Below are positions 11,225 to 23,100 of a stretch of 64,000 nt of DNA, piece after piece; positions within the stretch are counted from its first letter, which is position 1; each line of letters starts with the position of its first letter. The DNA is taken from contig FN649734.1 of assembly GCA_000310025.1 (NCBI GenBank), positions 1,805,449 through 1,869,448 of the forward strand. Direction: 5' to 3'. This DNA comes from Ectocarpus siliculosus. Taxonomy: Eukaryota; Sar; Phaeophyceae; Ectocarpales; Ectocarpaceae. The position numbers were made by a program, and so were the translations under genes. A model generated the notes under the pieces. That model ran no database searches and was not told where the DNA came from. It was given only the letters and a program-made list of their open reading frames with translations.

Positions 11225-12451
11225 ATGTGCGAGACCCCGCTGGCTGCTAAGTTTTTTCCGGGGGATCCTCCGAACCACGGGATGGACAATCTCTGGCAGG
11301 AAGAGGCGCTGGACGAACTCATCCGACGCAAGCTGGTGGAGATGGGTCGCAAAACCGAATACGAAGTGAAGCACATGCACGTCCACAGCCTCCGAGACGC
11401 GCTGAGGGGCTTCGACATTGTTGTACGAGGAGAGCTAGAGAGTGCATCGAAGGAGAAGGCGGTAGCAAGGAAACAGGCCGACACCGAAGACGCCAAACAT
11501 GATACCGCCAACAACGAGGATGGTGCCCCGAAGACCGCGATCAAGCAGCGCCAGGATTCTCTCAAGATTTACGGTGGGGAAGAAGGCCAACAGGACCGCG
11601 GGGAAAAGATGATGCCGAACCACCCGGAGTCTAGAGTGCAGACCATCTGGGAGATGATGACATGGATCACGGCCCATTCGCCCAAGCCCATGGAAAACAT
11701 ATGGTACGAGTCGAAGGAGCTGATGATGACGCTGCACGAAATCTCGGGACAGAACGCCAGGGGGGCCGTGTGGCCTTCATTCCCTGGCATCGAGAGTTGG
11801 TTTCGTATCGCGAAAGACATCGCTCGTCAGCGGGACTCGCCCCTTCTACTGAGCGTGTTCGAGTTCAAGCGGTTCGCGCTGCGAATTGCGTCATCGTCGG
11901 CCCTATTAGCGTACAACCCTGGCGAGTACGACAATTTAGTCACGTCGGTGTACAATCTGGGGATCTTGGCGCGGTGGACACACGGGTGGTCCGGGCGCCT
12001 GTCGTGCTACTCTGCCTTGTGGACGCCGGGCAACGTGGGCATGGCGCTCCTGGGCGGGCTGACGCTGCTCGTGATCCGCAAGAACGTCGTCACTGACTCT
12101 GTACGCTGCCTCCTTGTAGGCATGGCGTCGGATACCATCATGGGGCGGTATTTGCCGGACAAGGTCCGCGCTGCCAGGACCAAAGAGCTCGCCTATAGGT
12201 ACTCCAACAACAAGGGCAAGACGTGCCGCGGCAGCGGCGTCAAGTGCGTGCGCAAGGCATGTGTGAAGCTCGGGCTCCCGCCTTCGGCAAGCCAGCTCGA
12301 CGGCGCGGTGGCGTTCGCGGTGGGGTGGGCAATGGAGGCCATCGAAGGCCTGCCGGGCAACCAGGCCCCAAGGGACGGTAACAATCACGATCAGATCGAG
12401 GACATCTTCTGCTCCAGCCGCGCGTACCGTTTCACGGACGAACGGCTGTAG
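11225..12451 (+). CDS. Single-exon protein of unknown function, 408 aa
   Basis: An uninterrupted frame opens at ATG 11225 and stops with TAG at 12449-12451. The frame extends further upstream, but this is the first in-frame ATG. The sequence is visibly more GC-rich than its flanks and GC-biased at third positions, as expected of coding DNA. The N-terminal third is acidic and charged, with a lysine/glutamate-rich low-complexity stretch near residues 75-135. The middle is mixed (tryptophan-rich segments such as WYESKELMMTLHEI). One hydrophobic segment (GMALLGGLTLLVI, about residue 275-290) could be a buried helix or a single membrane span. The C-terminal part has several basic and cysteine residues. 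I do not recognise a family and give no function. The lack of introns beside intron-rich neighbours suggests a retrogene, a transferred gene or a lineage-specific gene. A CT-rich stretch at 11166-11185 may belong to the promoter or leader. Confidence 0.65.
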   Translation: MCETPLAAKFFPGDPPNHGMDNLWQEEALDELIRRKLVEMGRKTEYEVKHMHVHSLRDALRGFDIVVRGELESASKEKAVARKQADTEDAKHDTANNEDGAPKTAIKQRQDSLKIYGGEEGQQDRGEKMMPNHPESRVQTIWEMMTWITAHSPKPMENIWYESKELMMTLHEISGQNARGAVWPSFPGIESWFRIAKDIARQRDSPLLLSVFEFKRFALRIASSSALLAYNPGEYDNLVTSVYNLGILARWTHGWSGRLSCYSALWTPGNVGMALLGGLTLLVIRKNVVTDSVRCLLVGMASDTIMGRYLPDKVRAARTKELAYRYSNNKGKTCRGSGVKCVRKACVKLGLPPSASQLDGAVAFAVGWAMEAIEGLPGNQAPRDGNNHDQIEDIFCSSRAYRFTDERL

Positions 12452-12714
12452 TAGATCGAATCACCGAGCATAGTGCGTGCTTAGTGCTGCTTGGAGGGGG
12501 CACGTCTGTGTCGAATCTGTGCAATAGTCCATTCGGGTGATGCATTTTGCATTCGTGTTCGGCTGTATCCGGTTTCGAGTTGTATGCTGTCATCTTCCTG
12601 AAGAGTACCACAGATTCTGGGAGGATCTCGAAGCACCCCTGGACACCAACGAGCCTCTTGGGTTGGTTGGCGGTACTCGGCACTCGATACTGATCTGAAG
12701 GGATCCTGGGGGCT

Positions 12715-12855
12715 AAGTGGATGCGTGCGTGTGGTGGTAGGGCAGTTGGGTGGCCGGGTCCGGCAAAGCTCATGCTCTCTGCCACTCTCTATTTCTCTCT
12801 TCTCTCGAATATATATTCATATCAAGGTCCTGGGGTCATCCTTTCCTCTCTGCGC
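12715..12855. repeat. Direct repeat family P, copy 1
   Basis: Landmarks GGTAGGGCAGTTGGG, a CT-rich middle, TCAAGGTCCTGGGG and CTCTCTGCGCTGAC occur here and, in the same order, at 14640-14840. Here the CT part is short and interrupted. Confidence 0.6.
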
Positions 12856-14639
12856 TGACGTATGCTGTCCGCTCTGAAAACGATCGATCGTGTTTGTACA
12901 TGAAGCTGGAAATTTGGAAGGTTACCCCGGGTAATGTTTCTACAGAACCGAGCATTGGCAAACATGCTTTGTGTCGACCAGCTATTCGACCACGACGATT
13001 CGTCTGACGAAAGGCTTCAAGGGCTGATTCATGTACTGTCTATTGCTGACTCTATACATGGCACGCTGGTAGACAAGGCGTTGGGTACTTTTTTTCTGTG
13101 TTAGTGCTTGGCCTGGCGTGTTTTGGGACGTTCTCGCTCTAACGGATGGCACGAAGGAGTAATTTTGTTGTTGTGGCATGTCTGAGTTTTACTTTTCCGG
13201 AACAAGACGTGTGGTGTCAATAGGACAATGCCAGGGCTATTCACTGAGCCACTAGCCCAAACTCAATGCACAAGTTGATATTCGACACCCGTTTTGTCCG
13301 AGACCATGCCCATTCGGGGGGCCAGGTATTTTAGCATGAACAAGCAATGTGGTGGCACTGGTTGGCTCGTGGAGTTGTGTGTTTGGGGGGAGGGGTCGGT
13401 GATTGCATCACTTTCGAGGACGTACACATCGACTATTAACACTTGTGGCGTAGATGCTGATCCACCGTTCCACCGTTGCAAACCCTACGCAAGGATTCAA
13501 TTCTTGCGGAGCGCCAATCACTGTTCTTGTGAAACGGCGGTCAAGAAGTTCTGACGAAATGAAGGTGCAGTAGACAACGATCGAAGAACTCGATAGGAAA
13601 AGGAACGGAGTTGATCAACGACTGCCATATCCGCACATTGGGGTTATTGCTTTCTTACGGACTTGTCTTTGTCGTTTGTTTGGTTGTGGTTTGTTTTTGA
13701 GGTGCCTGTTAGCCAGGTCGCGTTTTACCTGCGAACCCGGTGCCTGAGAGTCTCAGGAAAAACGTGCTTCTGGTCGCGTTTTATCTGCGAACTGGGCACC
13801 ATGCACTGTTTCTAGAGAGGAGAGGCGCGTTGTTTTTCTGGAGGGTTAGAGGGTTGTATTTGGATTGCCGATTGGCATGGCATTGGACTTTGAGCGGGAC
13901 ACTGCTATAATAGTTATACCGCTGTCGAAAAACATGGGGGGGGGACGTGATACCATGGTTCCCGCCGCGGAACATCAAGCAGCGTTTCAACTAACATGAG
14001 CTTATTGGTATTTGATTATTGGATTGGGTTTTCGCTTGTTCTGGAAGGATGTCCCGACAGGGTGGCTGTTGAATATGGGTTCATGTTGACGTATCCGCAG
14101 TTGTAGTAATGGTACTGGTGGAGGTTCTCTTTGATGTAGTATCCGCTCTGCATTTCTAGGTGTTTTGGAGAAGGAAGGGTTCGCCATGTCTTGGTAAGCT
14201 ACTGTTGAGGCTTCTTCAGCCTTGGGGACAATAAGATATGTGAATTGCAGGTTAATAAAATGAATAGGCTTTTGTTTGAGGAATTTCATTCGGTCGAATG
14301 GATTGACACGTCTCTGCATAGGACGACACCATTGTGTGAGCATTTCCGAGAGTAATTCCAATGTCTTGATGGCTTGGGAATATAGGGCGATGAAGCGGAT
14401 TTGGTGGGTCCGCCGTCAGTCGTGACTGCTTTTTTCCAGCGTTCTTTTTTAGCTTATTGACGGAACCTCTATCGAGAGGGGGGGAACCACATATATATCA
14501 GAAGATCCAGGGAATCCCGTAGAACAATGGCATATTGGTAGGTTTGGTTGGAATGATATTGATGGATGGTTGTTTGATTGGCATTGTCGTTAGTATATTG
14601 CCGTTTTCCCTGGCTATACAAGACGGGTTCCCTTGGACC

Positions 14640-14702
14640 GGGTTACGTGCATGCGTGTGAGTAAGGTAGGGCAGTTGGGCGGCGGGGCCCTCGACAAGGC
14701 TC

Positions 14703-14770
<68 letters not shown>

Positions 14771-14840
14771 CTAATACAATACAAACATGTATGTCAAGGT
14801 CCTGGGGGTCAACTTTTTCTCTCTTCGCTTCTGACAATGT
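14640..14840. repeat. Direct repeat family P, copy 2, with expanded CT tract
   Basis: Second copy of the repeat at 12715-12855. The interval between GGTAGGGCAGTTGGG and TCAAGGTCCTGGGG contains a pure CT run of about 60 bp that the first copy lacks. The extra length is therefore dinucleotide expansion after duplication. Confidence 0.6.
14706..14766. repeat. (CT)n microsatellite
   Basis: A near-perfect CT dinucleotide run of about 60 bases. It creates artificial Ser-Leu and Arg-Glu frames on the two strands, which should be ignored. Confidence 0.95.
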
Positions 14841-15949
14841 AGTCAAGTGGTCATCTCCCAAACAAGCACCAACCCGACTTCCACCGCTCAAGTGCTCCAC
14901 AATCAAATGGGCGCAAACACGGATCGATGCATGGAAATAAAGGTCCCGATGAAATAATCCTTTGATAGCTTCCGCTTCGGCATGATTGGCAACCGATCGG
15001 TCGTGGAACATTGAGCTTTGAGGAAAATCAGTCCATAGGGTGTGTGCTATTTCTCAATGGCCGTTGTGTGTATTTGACAAAGCCCACGATGAAACATCTC
15101 CTCGAAGGTAACGTCCGTCCAACATGTTTGCCATAAAGAAGTCTTTATATCATCATTTTCAACCTCGCCGTGTTGCACCGCCCAAAGACGCGGAGGGTCT
15201 CAAGAGCAAACCAACACGCGGTTTCTGGCCGTGGCACGCAAACTGAACAAATACTTCTGTGTGGGAAAAAGGGTTAACGGACTGAGTGAGCTGTTGGAAG
15301 CTTTAAACCACCAGTCATTTCCCCCAGCCAGCCGAGTAGCCGACGGAGCTACTAATATGTAGAATCAGTGTGCTACATTGGAACCACGGGCATACTCCAC
15401 AGACGGCGGACTTTCCCCAATGGAACGGCTTACTTCGCCATCAAAACATCGAGGAGCACGCTTGTTCAAAACTGGACGAGGAGCTCGGCTACCATACAGT
15501 CTAGTCTGCGCCTGACTCGTGTTGACGGTGGTGCGTCCGGCACAGTCAAGGCTCCATCATGTTATCTATATACTCACAGGATGGTCGTCGTGACGTGATA
15601 CATTGTAGATAGCGCGATCACTGTTTTTGCTTGACAGCAGTGTGTACCAGATGCCGAACGACTTCCACCTATTACGGCAGGCAACGACCATGACTGGATG
15701 GGATACCTTCTGTGACGGGGAGCCATACTAGTTTTATTACTATGCGATTCAAACATCAGTTCGCGTGTCGTGCGCCTGCCACATGTCCACCAACAGGTAC
15801 ACGCAGAGCTTCCCGCTCTCTCTGTAGTGGTTGCCGCGCAAAGGCTCTCCTCGGGGATCTTCCACATCGTATATACTACTGCGGTACTACTGTACATAGA
15901 AGTCGTGATGGGACGAGGTACTTACTTGTGTTGTCACGGCAGCTTCCTG

Positions 15950-16120
15950 CCGTTGCGATTGCCATCGTCCCTTAAGCGCTTGTGTCTTCAAACCTTCTTA
16001 GCCGGCCTTCAAACTTCTTGTTGATAAGTCTCCGTGGTAACTTCTCCGCGAATGAGTCATATGCAGTTATGACCTGCGCTCTGACTTTCACGATGGCTAT
16101 TTTACCTCCCCGTCTTGCAA
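15950..16120. repeat. Direct repeat family Q, copy 1
   Basis: About 165 bp match 16355-16512 in the same orientation; shared words include GTGTCTTCAAACCTTCT, AGCCGGCCTTCAA and GAGTCATATGCAG. On the minus strand this copy has an open frame (residues such as VKVRAQVITAYDSFAEKLP). The second copy has a two-base insertion in the same frame. The most likely reading is two decaying copies of an old coding or transposon fragment. Confidence 0.6.
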
Positions 16121-16354
16121 TGGTCAGTACCTGCTTTACAAGGAAGGATTGTATTAAAGTACGACCTTTTCCCCCCTTGCGTTTCCTTCCCCTATCCTTT
16201 GCATACCACATGTGTGTCATTAATCGTCGTCGGCCTCCTCGATACTTGTGGATTACCTGTTGGAAATTGTGGGAATCCCTTCATTCCGAGAGAGCCATAG
16301 GTTGGCATCCGGCCTTTTCTTTTTTTGTATGCGTTTTTCTTCTTGTGAAGTTTT

Positions 16355-16512
16355 GACGTTGCGCTTGCCACCGTCGCTTAAGTGTTTGTGTCTTCAAACC
16401 TTCTCAGCCGGCCTTCAAGCTTCTTGTTGATGTAAGTCTCCGGGGTAACTTCTCCGCGCATGAGTCATATGCAGGTATGACCTGAGCTTTGACTTTCACG
16501 ATGCTCAAAACC
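16355..16512. repeat. Direct repeat family Q, copy 2 (frameshifted)
   Basis: Second copy of the repeat at 15950-16120. Relative to copy 1 it carries a two-base insertion after CGGAGACTTA that breaks the minus-strand frame. A short related piece, starting ACCTCCCCGTCTTGCA, occurs near 16105 and again near 16758. Confidence 0.55.
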
Positions 16513-18654
16513 TGTTGAGGCAACAGCACTGTCACTGCAGTCGCTGTACAGCTATTCCTTCAGCTGTAGCTACAAAGTAGCTGGCATGTGATGCGAGGTA
16601 AGGTAGGCAAACACACAGAGTGATCTTTTTATCCATACAGACGCCCAAGCTGTCTTTACCTGACGGTTACAGACTTGGCAACGCCTTCACAATACCGCAT
16701 AAACCCATGTAGTAGACTAGAGTCGTTCTTGTACCGCAATTACTCCAACAGGTATTTCACCTCCCCGTCTTGCATTGGTGAGTACCTGCGTTATACGGAA
16801 GGATCGTTCCACGACGCGAACGTCGACGTCTCCGTTTTTTTTTATTCCCTTCGCACTCCTTCCTTGCGGCGGTTTTCACACCGACTTCGAAAGTGGGGTG
16901 CAATTTCCTCTCTTCGTACCTTCCTCGTCGGCCTTCTCCATCGTTATGTATATAATGCATACCTCGATTTTTCGGCTTTTCGATTCCGATAGACAAGACT
17001 ACGGACTGGCATGTCCCTTTCACCCCCGACGGGACCGCGCGCTCGTCGAGTGCCGAAATTCTTCACCATTTCCTTGCCTCTCCCAGCACCGTCCCTTCTT
17101 CCCGCCCCTACAAATAAATCCTCTCCCCTTTCTTCTTCTTCTTTCCTTCTTCCCGGACACTCACCACCATCCGTCCTGGATGTTGGCCCCCAAGCCCCAT
17201 TGGGGGGCGGGGGGGGCAATCCTTAACCCTAAGAACCAAACCCCGGCGGTGGTGTCACGGCCCTAGGAGGGACGGATAGAACGCTATCGGCGCACACGCG
17301 CTTCCTACACTACAGTACCGCACGAGTGCACGAAATGTGACGTATAGACAGCATGAGCAGGGTGGACACGTGCTACCTGGCTTACCAGTTGTGCTTAACG
17401 TAGCGGTTAGCCATGAGTCAATACCGGGGTCGTGTGGCCAGATGAGGAGTCAAAATGGAGATTGCGGATGAACCGCTGCTCAGTAAAGTCTGGGAAGTGA
17501 GTGCGTGTGGAAGGGGGAAGAATGAGCAGGAGAAATAACCGTGTTGCGTTCGTTCGCAATGGTTGCCCCGACCAGCTTTTCGAACCGGCGTTGGTTGAAA
17601 CGATCCATGATTCAGCCCGTGAAAGTTGACCCAATTCGCCCAAGTTGCACCGACATCTATCTTTGTACACTTATTCTACATAGTACGTAGAACCCAACGT
17701 ATTTATACCCGAGACGCTGAACCTACAGTGGTGTTGTATCCGTTGCATGTCACGTCCCATGGACTTGTGTTGGCAGTTCAGAACCCATTCAACCGAACGC
17801 GCACGATAGAGATCGACTCGGCGAGCACGTGTGGTCGAGTTCGCTGAAGCTTGTCGGTTGTGAGCCGCTGAGCCAAATTCTGACACCCTCCTCGCCCTCC
17901 GGGACCTACCAAGGTAAGAGCGATTGGCAGTCAGTCGTTGCACCTGATCTGCCACGAAGTGAGTGCGCGCCCCCCAGCCGTCGGTATCGGTAAGAGCACA
18001 CACGTCCCTTCAACATTTCGGAAGCCCGCTTCCGTTGAAGGTGTCGTCGAACGAAAGCGTCAACCGAAAGACCACCTCTACGGACGAACACGACCTACGT
18101 GTAGTATTTTTGGACACGACATTCCGTTACCCTCTGAAAATGAAACAAGGCATTCGGCGTCCATCACGCGCTCGAACACAGATGCACCGTCGTCACCTTT
18201 TTTCGTCAATCACGCGGGGATTGGGACGAACAATTGTTTTCGGCCCCAGTTCGCGTTTGTGGCTTGCGCGAACAGGAAACGCCACCCTCTCGCCTTGTGT
18301 TTTCCTGCTCGCCACGTCGTCTGCCCTCAGCCTTGTCCGTCTACCATTTCTCGGCCACATCTTCTTCATGACGCAGAGTGATGCAGCGCCATGTAGGTGC
18401 CTCATAACCTGGCCCGATAGGCTGCTCTAGAGCAATAGGAAACTCTCCGTTGGTTCATGTGCTCCATGGATAGTGCAGCGCGGCGCGCAACTACAGTAGT
18501 TACATTTGAAATTCAAGTGCGCAACTACAGTATGTACATTTGAATCTGCACTGCACTCTATGGCGCAACCTGTGCTCGACGGTGGAGACGAAATATGAAA
18601 CGCAGCCTGGCAGGCCTCTACATTTCTGTCCATATGTGTGTAGCGTCCATTGAA

Positions 18655-18740
18655 GTAGATGTTTACTTCCACGGAAGCAGACAATACTTCCATGGAAGCT
18701 CATTGATTTTAACTTCCATGGAAGCTCTTCCATGGAAGTG
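18655..18740. repeat. Small CCATGG palindrome patch
   Basis: Four copies of a CTTCCATGGAAG-like word within 90 bp, the same word class as the satellite at 2575-3790. Confidence 0.6.
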
Positions 18741-18896
18741 TGGGCGACTTCCCACGGACCTGAAGAAATGAACCTAAAATCGGGAACGGACATTGTGCAC
18801 CCTTGTGCCCTTTGATGGTGGCGCGGAGCCATTTGCCGTTTTGAAAACAGGTCTCCGAAATCAGCATCCGCCACCATTTTGGGAAGGGAGGTAGTG

Positions 18897-19380
18897 TCCT
18901 AGGATTTGGCATGTCCAGCATGTGGGTTGGGAGTATAGTAGTCTTGCAGACTCAGGTGAACCTTCGTGCAATTGTTGTACATGTATGTCGTTCTCTGCCG
19001 GTGGTACTGCCAGCGGCGGAACCGACGCCGGTTGGCATGCTGTAGATGCTACTGGCAGGACTGCGGGAGGTAAGGGCAGCAGTGCCCGAGGCCTTGGCAC
19101 GTCCAGCGTGAGAGGTGGGAGTAGTAGTCTTCTAGACTCAGACTTGAACCCTCATGCATCTGCTGTAAATCGTACCTTTGCTGGTGCTGCAAGCTTTGGT
19201 TCGATTGAAACTGTTAGTGGGGCTCTAGGTAGCCAGTCATTCAGTATGTAGCGGGGCTTTAGGTAGCCAGTCTTTCGGTTCGGGAATGGTTAGTGGGACT
19301 TTAGGTAGTAATATACGTCTTCTATTCCGGGAATGGATAATGGGGCTTTAGGTTGCCAGTCTTCCATTCCGCCCGCATCT
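18897..19380. repeat. Degenerate tandem repeats, glycine/serine frame
   Basis: A unit containing TGGCAYGTCCAGC, GGGAGTAGTAGTCTT and AGACTCAG occurs near 18907 and 19096. A second unit, CTTTAGGTAGCCAGTC, follows at least four times between 19225 and 19375. The open frame at 18922-19251 (+) is low in complexity (many G, S, A) and depends on these repeats, so I do not call it a gene. Confidence 0.5.
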
Positions 19381-20187
19381 ACTCCATCGAGTGAGTGTTG
19401 GGGACGTGGTCGCCAGTGGAAACACATCAAAGGGCCCTCTCGTTCATAGCAATCACCCACGCGTATGGTGATCAACTGGAGAGTTGCCGAGCCAAGAAAA
19501 TGAACCTCGGCATGTAGACTAAACGGTTACAATGCTGTGGAGCGCGAGCACTTTTAGTCCGCACGCCTCCTTGCGGCACCTTGATGATCATGGTGTATGT
19601 ACAGTACAGGCAGTAGTGGCCCCGTGTACTCGTGTACTACTTGATGTACACGGGGATAACTATCAGAAAATAGCAGAGGATAACTTGCCCGCTGTACAGG
19701 AGCAACCTGTGAGTTCCGCCGATGGGTAGCCAGTCGCCCGGAACTGGTGCCGGCTGTGGTTAACGGGTAACTGCTGTATGTATATAGATAGCTGCCTCGT
19801 GTTGGCCGTTCGGTGCCTCGATCTCGAACAGGAAAATCGGCAGCAGTAAAAAAACGAGAGATACCCTCGGCGGCCATGTCTTGAGCTTATCAACCACGGA
19901 AAGCGCGGCATCCACTGCACTCTCGTCTCCCGCGCTTGTTGAGGAGTGTGTGGGAAGTGAAAAAGCCCCACATGCTCGCGGATCGCGGATGAAGATTTTT
20001 GGAGCCGGTCCCGATGCGGCCAGCAGTTTTTCGCGGAACTGTACATATCTCGCCGCTTCTACACACGGAGCCCCCTTCATAAAAAATTCCGCCGCTTGTG
20101 GCCGTGTGCGGCCGGCGTTGCGTTTTCGTGGTGCCGCGTCTCTGCTGTCTGGTACACTTGAGTCACTCACGACACCCTCCTGGCTTG

Positions 20188-23100
20188 ATGATGGGGATTC
20201 GATCACTGTCTCTCGTGCTTCCTCTGGCATGTTCGCCGGCGGAATCTTTTGTCCTGCCTGCGACAAGGTTGCGGTCCGTTGCGCCGCTGCGACTAGATTG
20301 TGACGTGCAATACAGCAGAGGTGCGGCCAGGAGCGGAACTGACGCTGCGGTCAAGGGCAGGGAGCGTTTCATGTCAATGGAGCTGGGGCTCAACCCTGTC
20401 AAGCATCGGTGAGAAAGCAGCCACTGTGGTGTGGTCGAGGAAGGGGGGCTAGTGGTTTTTCCTTATCAACGAATCGCCAGAGTTGTCGCACAAGTCAACC
20501 TTCCCCAGGCCTTCAAAACTTCAAACCGGGTTGTCCCTACTCGTACAGCAGTCACCAGTGCAGAGTCATGATGGCCGACCGCCGCGATGTGCCCTGCTCA
20601 ACGATTAAAAGTCGCGTCGGCCCTTGATGTATCTGGGAGTATGCGGTTTTTGTTTGACTTGTGCTCTCGACCACCGCCGTCCATTTCCAATCCCTGTCAC
20701 GAGTGCATGTCGGCGGCAACAGTACCGACAGACCCAGTTGCTGCGCAACCAGCAACAGCAACATGTGTAACATCAACAACACACACACCCTCGCATTTTC
20801 GCCAACGCTGCACCCTCTTCTCACAGCTTTTTCTCAGCCCCAGTGCCCTGGACACCTCGTTTTCAAACCCGCGCTGTAAAACAAGTATCTCAGGTTTACA
20901 CAACTTCCGAGCGGAACGAACTTGCCAGACACACCTTTGCGGATGTACTGCTGTGGCCACCGCGACCCACCGCTCCCGAATCCCAACACATTGCCCTGGC
21001 CTTATGACCAGCTCGAGGGCCTACGAGTGCCTACTGCTGTCGTGCGTGCGTTGTTAGCTAATCAGAGTGTAATTTTGCGTGTGAAAATCTCTGTATTTCG
21101 GTGTTGAAGTTAGGGACGCTCGAGTGGTTCAGCATGGCGTTTCACGTCGATCGTGTTCAACCCTCGACCTCAACTGTTGGTCGCTGTTTTTGGCCGGTTC
21201 CGCTGTTTTCTGCAGATGTTCATGCCAACCCGTGGGCGCACACCGCTCCAGGTCTCTACCCCTGAGGAGCAAGCAGGTGCAGGCATCAGCGGAGGAAACC
21301 AATTTGTCGGCGGATCCAACCCAAGAGACGTTACCCGAGTGCATATCGAACGATGCCGTGTCCTACTGGGTACACCCGGCAAAGGAATCACACATCTGGC
21401 TTGTGGGAGTTGTCCACGGCGCCAAGTCCGGGGTGCAGGTATGAGGAAGCCACTGCTGCAGTTATTGGTGGCCTTGTGTTGTGCCTGGGAACTTCTTTTT
21501 TTTTTAGGTCGCGTGTTCCGCGTTGCCGCGCTCCGACACAGTTCCCGTTGCCATTTGTCCCTATTGCCCTAACAGCAAGGGTTCCTGCCGAAATTGTGTA
21601 CATCTTCCAAGCGTTGATGAGATTTGGGCGGGTACGGTTGGAGGGCTGGAGACACTACAGCAAACGCATTTTGGCGCAGCCAAGGGGGCTGCACGGGTGG
21701 TGCCGATTTTGTCCTAACCGCTGGCTGTAATGCTGTACATCTCCTGTGTACCGTATATGACACAAGATAACACACCCCCTGGGCCGATTTTCAAAGCTCG
21801 ATTTCTCAACAGCAGGAAGAGTCACAGCGCCGAAAATGGCGGCGTTGGAACCGTCTCGTCGAGAGGTTTTCGAAAATGTATTGTTTCGTTTATGCATCCT
21901 CTTCGTCGTGGAGTAATCGAGCTTTGAAAATCGGTCCAGGGGGTGTGTTATCTTGTGTCATATACTGTAGTTCGCACGTTTTCGGTTCTGCAGCACCCCA
22001 ACTCGTTGGAGGACGCCCCAGGACTATGTTATTTCGTCTGGGAACAATGTCTCTTAGATACTACCTCCGTCCATTGCGGGTTCTAAGAATACAATGTTCT
22101 TGGGTCACCGGTGTCTCCGATACAGACTGTCATGTCCCTCTCTCTGCACGTGGGCGCCTTCTCTCCGCCGAGCAGTTGGTGGAGGAAGCGATCGGAGGGA
22201 TCAGGCCAGAAGTCGTCATGGTGGAGCTAGATGCGGATCGCATTTGTGTGCTGCCCCCAGGGGAGGCAATGGAGGTGGGTGCGGTTCCGAACTTTGGTTG
22301 TTAGGACCGTCGTATTTGTTGACCTTCAGGCACAAACAGGAGCGAGCACGTTGAAGGCCGTAAGCGACGACTGACTTGCTGGATCCCTCAGCCCCAGCCC
22401 CCAGAGAGCCGTTGTGTTGAGTCCAGGGACAAACGGCTTGGGTTCCTGTAGGACGGGAGTTTGTTCCGATCCTGCAGTAGCTATGCGATCCCGCCCGCCC
22501 GCCCCATATACCGTTCGTAGCGCCCCTTGGGCCTCGACGCCATTGAGTGCATGTCTTACCTGTTTGTTTGAATAGAAAGGGTAGGAATCGCTGTATACTG
22601 CTAGGAAAAACACAGGTAGCTTCCGCTGACGCCATGAAGTCACTGCAAATCTATCCCAGACTCATCTGTGGAGATGAACTAACTGGGTGTGTCGTAAGTG
22701 AGAAAATAATAAGCTTTTATGCCGCCGTGGTTTCCGCCTTCCGACGTGCTCCTGTCGCGCAGACCCGAAACGGCCTTTGGTGGTGGGCACCAGAGGAAGA
22801 ACCGGTAAGGATGAGACTTCTTGTAGCGTGCTAATGTACCTGTGTTGTTGTGTGTTGAGAATCAGAAGCTTGGGTCTGCGAAGACTGTAGTCAAGAACAG
22901 CTCCCTGGTGGTTTTGGCTGTGCTAGATTGCTTGGTGTGTTCTTTTCAGTGAACGTTAGATCTATTGAAAAGAATTCCTCACTAAAATCAAGAAAATAGG
23001 CTGGTGATGCAAATGACCTGTGCTACGGTGGTCTCAGCAGTGAGCAATCGTGTGTTGTTGACAGATATGCGGAGGTGCACTGTAGAACGTTTACAACCAA

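Larger units (their letters stand above)
12452..20187. other. Repeat-rich non-coding interval
   Basis: About 7.7 kb with no gene I can support. It holds paired direct repeats (12715-12855 with 14640-14840; 15950-16120 with 16355-16512), a 60-bp CT tract, a CATGG patch and a low-complexity glycine/serine-coding stretch at 18922-19251. Frames such as 14002-14361 (-) and 17963-18430 (+) have moderately protein-like composition but no recognisable domain or supporting splice structure. One 168-codon minus-strand frame at 19760-20266 is listed under findings. Confidence 0.55.

Noticed and set aside
14633-15011. Open frames through the CT tract (Ser-Leu repeats on +, Arg-Glu repeats on -)
   Set aside because: They exist only because of the dinucleotide run; the same happens at 52408-52882.
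20587-21057. 156-codon plus-strand frame in TraB-A intron 1
   Set aside because: It lies between two phase-matched TraB-A exons, has no domain, and is not needed for a continuous reading frame.
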